Both the position numbers and the translations under genes were made by a program. A stretch of DNA of 23,249 bases from JBJENW01 sp051880395 (GTDB lineage Bacteria > Bacillota > Clostridia > Lachnospirales > Lachnospiraceae), in NCBI GenBank assembly GCA_051880395.1, contig JBJENW010000051.1, forward strand, positions 1-23,249, in the 5' to 3' direction. How positions within the stretch are numbered: the stretch's first letter is position 1; every line of letters begins with the position of its first letter. Below the pieces are notes generated by a model. That model had not been told where the DNA came from, ran no database searches, and was given only the letters and a program-made list of their open reading frames with translations. Of this stretch, positions 21,900 through 23,249 are shown one piece after another.

Positions 21900-23249
21900 C
21901 TACATTTTTACCGTTTTTGTTTTGCTCCAGTCTCCATATAATTTCCAGTTCTTTTTCTCTGTTTTTCCCGTCCAATACGAGCGCACCCGGATATAATACG
22001 TCTGTTTGGCTTTTAACTGTTTCAATTGTTTCTTTGTTACCCCACGATCCGTTATTTTTATTGTTTTTACACCGCGTTTCCAGTTTTTATCGGTGCTGTA
22101 CTGCAATTGATATCCCATCACCTGCTTTTGTTTTTCCCAACTGACCTCTATGTTTTTTGGGGATTGTTTTTTTATCTGAAGTTTCTGTGCCTCCGGTCGT
22201 ACTTCCACCCAGGCATGTACGGTTTTCTTTGCAAAGTGCCCGCTTCCTCCAATGGAAACTTCCACATCCGCCACACCTGGTCCCCATGTACCTCCATATG
22301 CATCTACTACCTTTTTATCGGAACGGCGATATGTCAGATTCGGTCCGTACCAGTGGTTTACAATCCGTTTTCCTTTCCAGGCGGTTGTTTTGATCGTTTT
22401 TTTCGCTGAAAGCTCCGGTTCAACCAACGGCAGTTCTGTCGCATCAAACAGTGCTTCCTCATAAACCGGAAAATTCCATTCTTTCGCTTCTTTTTCCGTT
22501 TTTGAACCCGGATTTGTAAAAATGATATCCACATCAAAACCAGTCAGATCCGTCCAGTTTTTCGGAAGACGAATGCCCGCTTTTTCACACTTACCGAAAG
22601 CGCGTTCCCCGATTGTTTTGATTCCATCCGGCACATACACCCGTTCAAGATTCTCACAATGGTAAAAAGCGAACTTTTCAATGTCTCTCACTTCCTTTGG
22701 CAGCAGCACCTTTTTTAAAGAGGGACATCCGGAAAATGCATGGACCCCAATTCTTTTTACACCTTCCAAATCCGTCACCTCTACGGCATCGCAATGGCGC
22801 AGAAGCACCGTACCACCCTTGCTGTACAGACTTCCATCTATACTTTTATATTTCGGATTTTTCGTATCTACCTCAATTTGTTTTAACTGTTCGCATTCTG
22901 CAAACACACCATCTTCTATCTCTTGGACACTCTCCGGCAGATAAACCGATTCCAGACTGCTGCAACCCCAAAAGGCATTTTTCTCGATTCGAATCAGATT
23001 GTCGAAAAAAGAGATATCCTTTAGCTTTTTGCAATCATAAAAGGCATCTTCCCCGATGCTCGTTACACTGTCCGAAAGATACACCTGTTCTAAGTTTGAA
23101 CACTCAAAAAATGCCTCACTTCCTATTCTCGTGATGCCGGATGCAACTCTCAATATACGGATTTGCTCTTTATACTTCTCCCACGGTGCCGGGCTGGAAA
23201 GAACTTCTGATTCGTCGTCCGAATAAAAATATTCCTCCATTATTCCACT
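21900..23249 (-). CDS. BspA-like LRR/Fn3 protein, 5' end outside window
   Basis: At least 449 codons; the frame is open to the right edge. The first Met in the window (23240) is internal: the preceding codons read SGI and align with SGTGAMENY of the neighbouring paralog, so signal peptide and start lie beyond the window. LRR_5 repeats cover about residues 25-230 counted from that Met (LSDSVTSIGEDAFYDC, LPESVQEIEDGVFAEC and others). A 290-350 region with WYGPNLTYRRSDKK is Ig-like, and a final Fn3 domain (360-446) contains GYQLQYSTDKNWKRG and ends YGDWSKTKTVKM. First of the three paralogous LRR genes; 34 nt separate it from the next. Confidence 0.88.
   Translation of the reverse strand, partial: SGIMEEYFYSDDESEVLSSPAPWEKYKEQIRILRVASGITRIGSEAFFECSNLEQVYLSDSVTSIGEDAFYDCKKLKDISFFDNLIRIEKNAFWGCSSLESVYLPESVQEIEDGVFAECEQLKQIEVDTKNPKYKSIDGSLYSKGGTVLLRHCDAVEVTDLEGVKRIGVHAFSGCPSLKKVLLPKEVRDIEKFAFYHCENLERVYVPDGIKTIGERAFGKCEKAGIRLPKNWTDLTGFDVDIIFTNPGSKTEKEAKEWNFPVYEEALFDATELPLVEPELSAKKTIKTTAWKGKRIVNHWYGPNLTYRRSDKKVVDAYGGTWGPGVADVEVSIGGSGHFAKKTVHAWVEVRPEAQKLQIKKQSPKNIEVSWEKQKQVMGYQLQYSTDKNWKRGVKTIKITDRGVTKKQLKQLKAKQTYYIRVRSYWTGKTEKKNWKLYGDWSKTKTVKM

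Noticed and set aside
23238..23240. ATG at 23240 as the true start of the right-edge LRR gene
   Set aside because: The frame is open upstream to the window edge and aligns with the middle of the paralog; signal peptide is missing.

Overview
The window looks like chromosome from a motile, anaerobic, low-to-mid GC Firmicute, most likely Lachnospiraceae (Roseburia/Agathobacter/Lachnospira-like). This rests on [FeFe]-hydrogenase maturases, a Gram-positive FliW/CsrA flagellar locus, strong AGGAGG ribosome sites, BspA-like leucine-rich repeat exoproteins and AAA-ATPase/nuclease genes typical of gut clostridia. Genus is inference. Almost everything is on the minus strand; only the CPBP protease gene is on plus. 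No tRNA, rRNA, CRISPR array or transposase gene was seen.

Layout. 1-272: 5' part of an AAA-ATPase/nuclease gene running off the left edge. 280-712: divergent promoter region; the plus side has a promoter overlapped by a palindrome and a leader with an 18-bp stem-loop. 713-1354: CPBP membrane protease, ending at a terminator shared with the convergent hydrogenase-maturation operon. 5540-1396 (minus): TM1266-like regulator, hydE, hydG, hydF, which build the H-cluster of [FeFe] hydrogenase. Its leader, about 260 nt, has a promoter inside the csrA terminator and a terminator/antiterminator arrangement. 12865-5854 (minus): late flagellar operon flgM-flgN-flgK-flgK-flgL-fliW-csrA from a sigma-D (sigma-28) type promoter. 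FlgM holds sigma-28, FlgN chaperones the hook-associated proteins, two FlgK paralogs and a long FlgL form the hook-filament junction, and FliW and CsrA couple flagellin level to translation. The leaders of csrA and fliW are rich in GGA motifs.

16556-13114 (minus): S66 LD-carboxypeptidase-like protein, a second AAA-ATPase/nuclease, a pyruvate-kinase C-terminal-like protein and a small redox-disulfide (DUF1858-type) protein, closely spaced behind one promoter. 16687-16840: a near-perfect long palindrome with 66-nt arms. 18030-16876: iron-containing alcohol dehydrogenase. 18518-18061: the scar of an amino-acid ABC transporter, where the lipoprotein start of a binding protein is joined to the tail of a permease. 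23249-18693 (minus): three paralogous secreted LRR/Fn3 proteins. The middle one is split by a -1 frame break at an A6 tract and the last runs off the right edge.

The items most worth a second look are the hydrogenase-operon leader, the long palindrome, the homopolymer frame break in the LRR gene, the ABC-transporter deletion scar and the CsrA-type sites in the fliW-csrA leaders.
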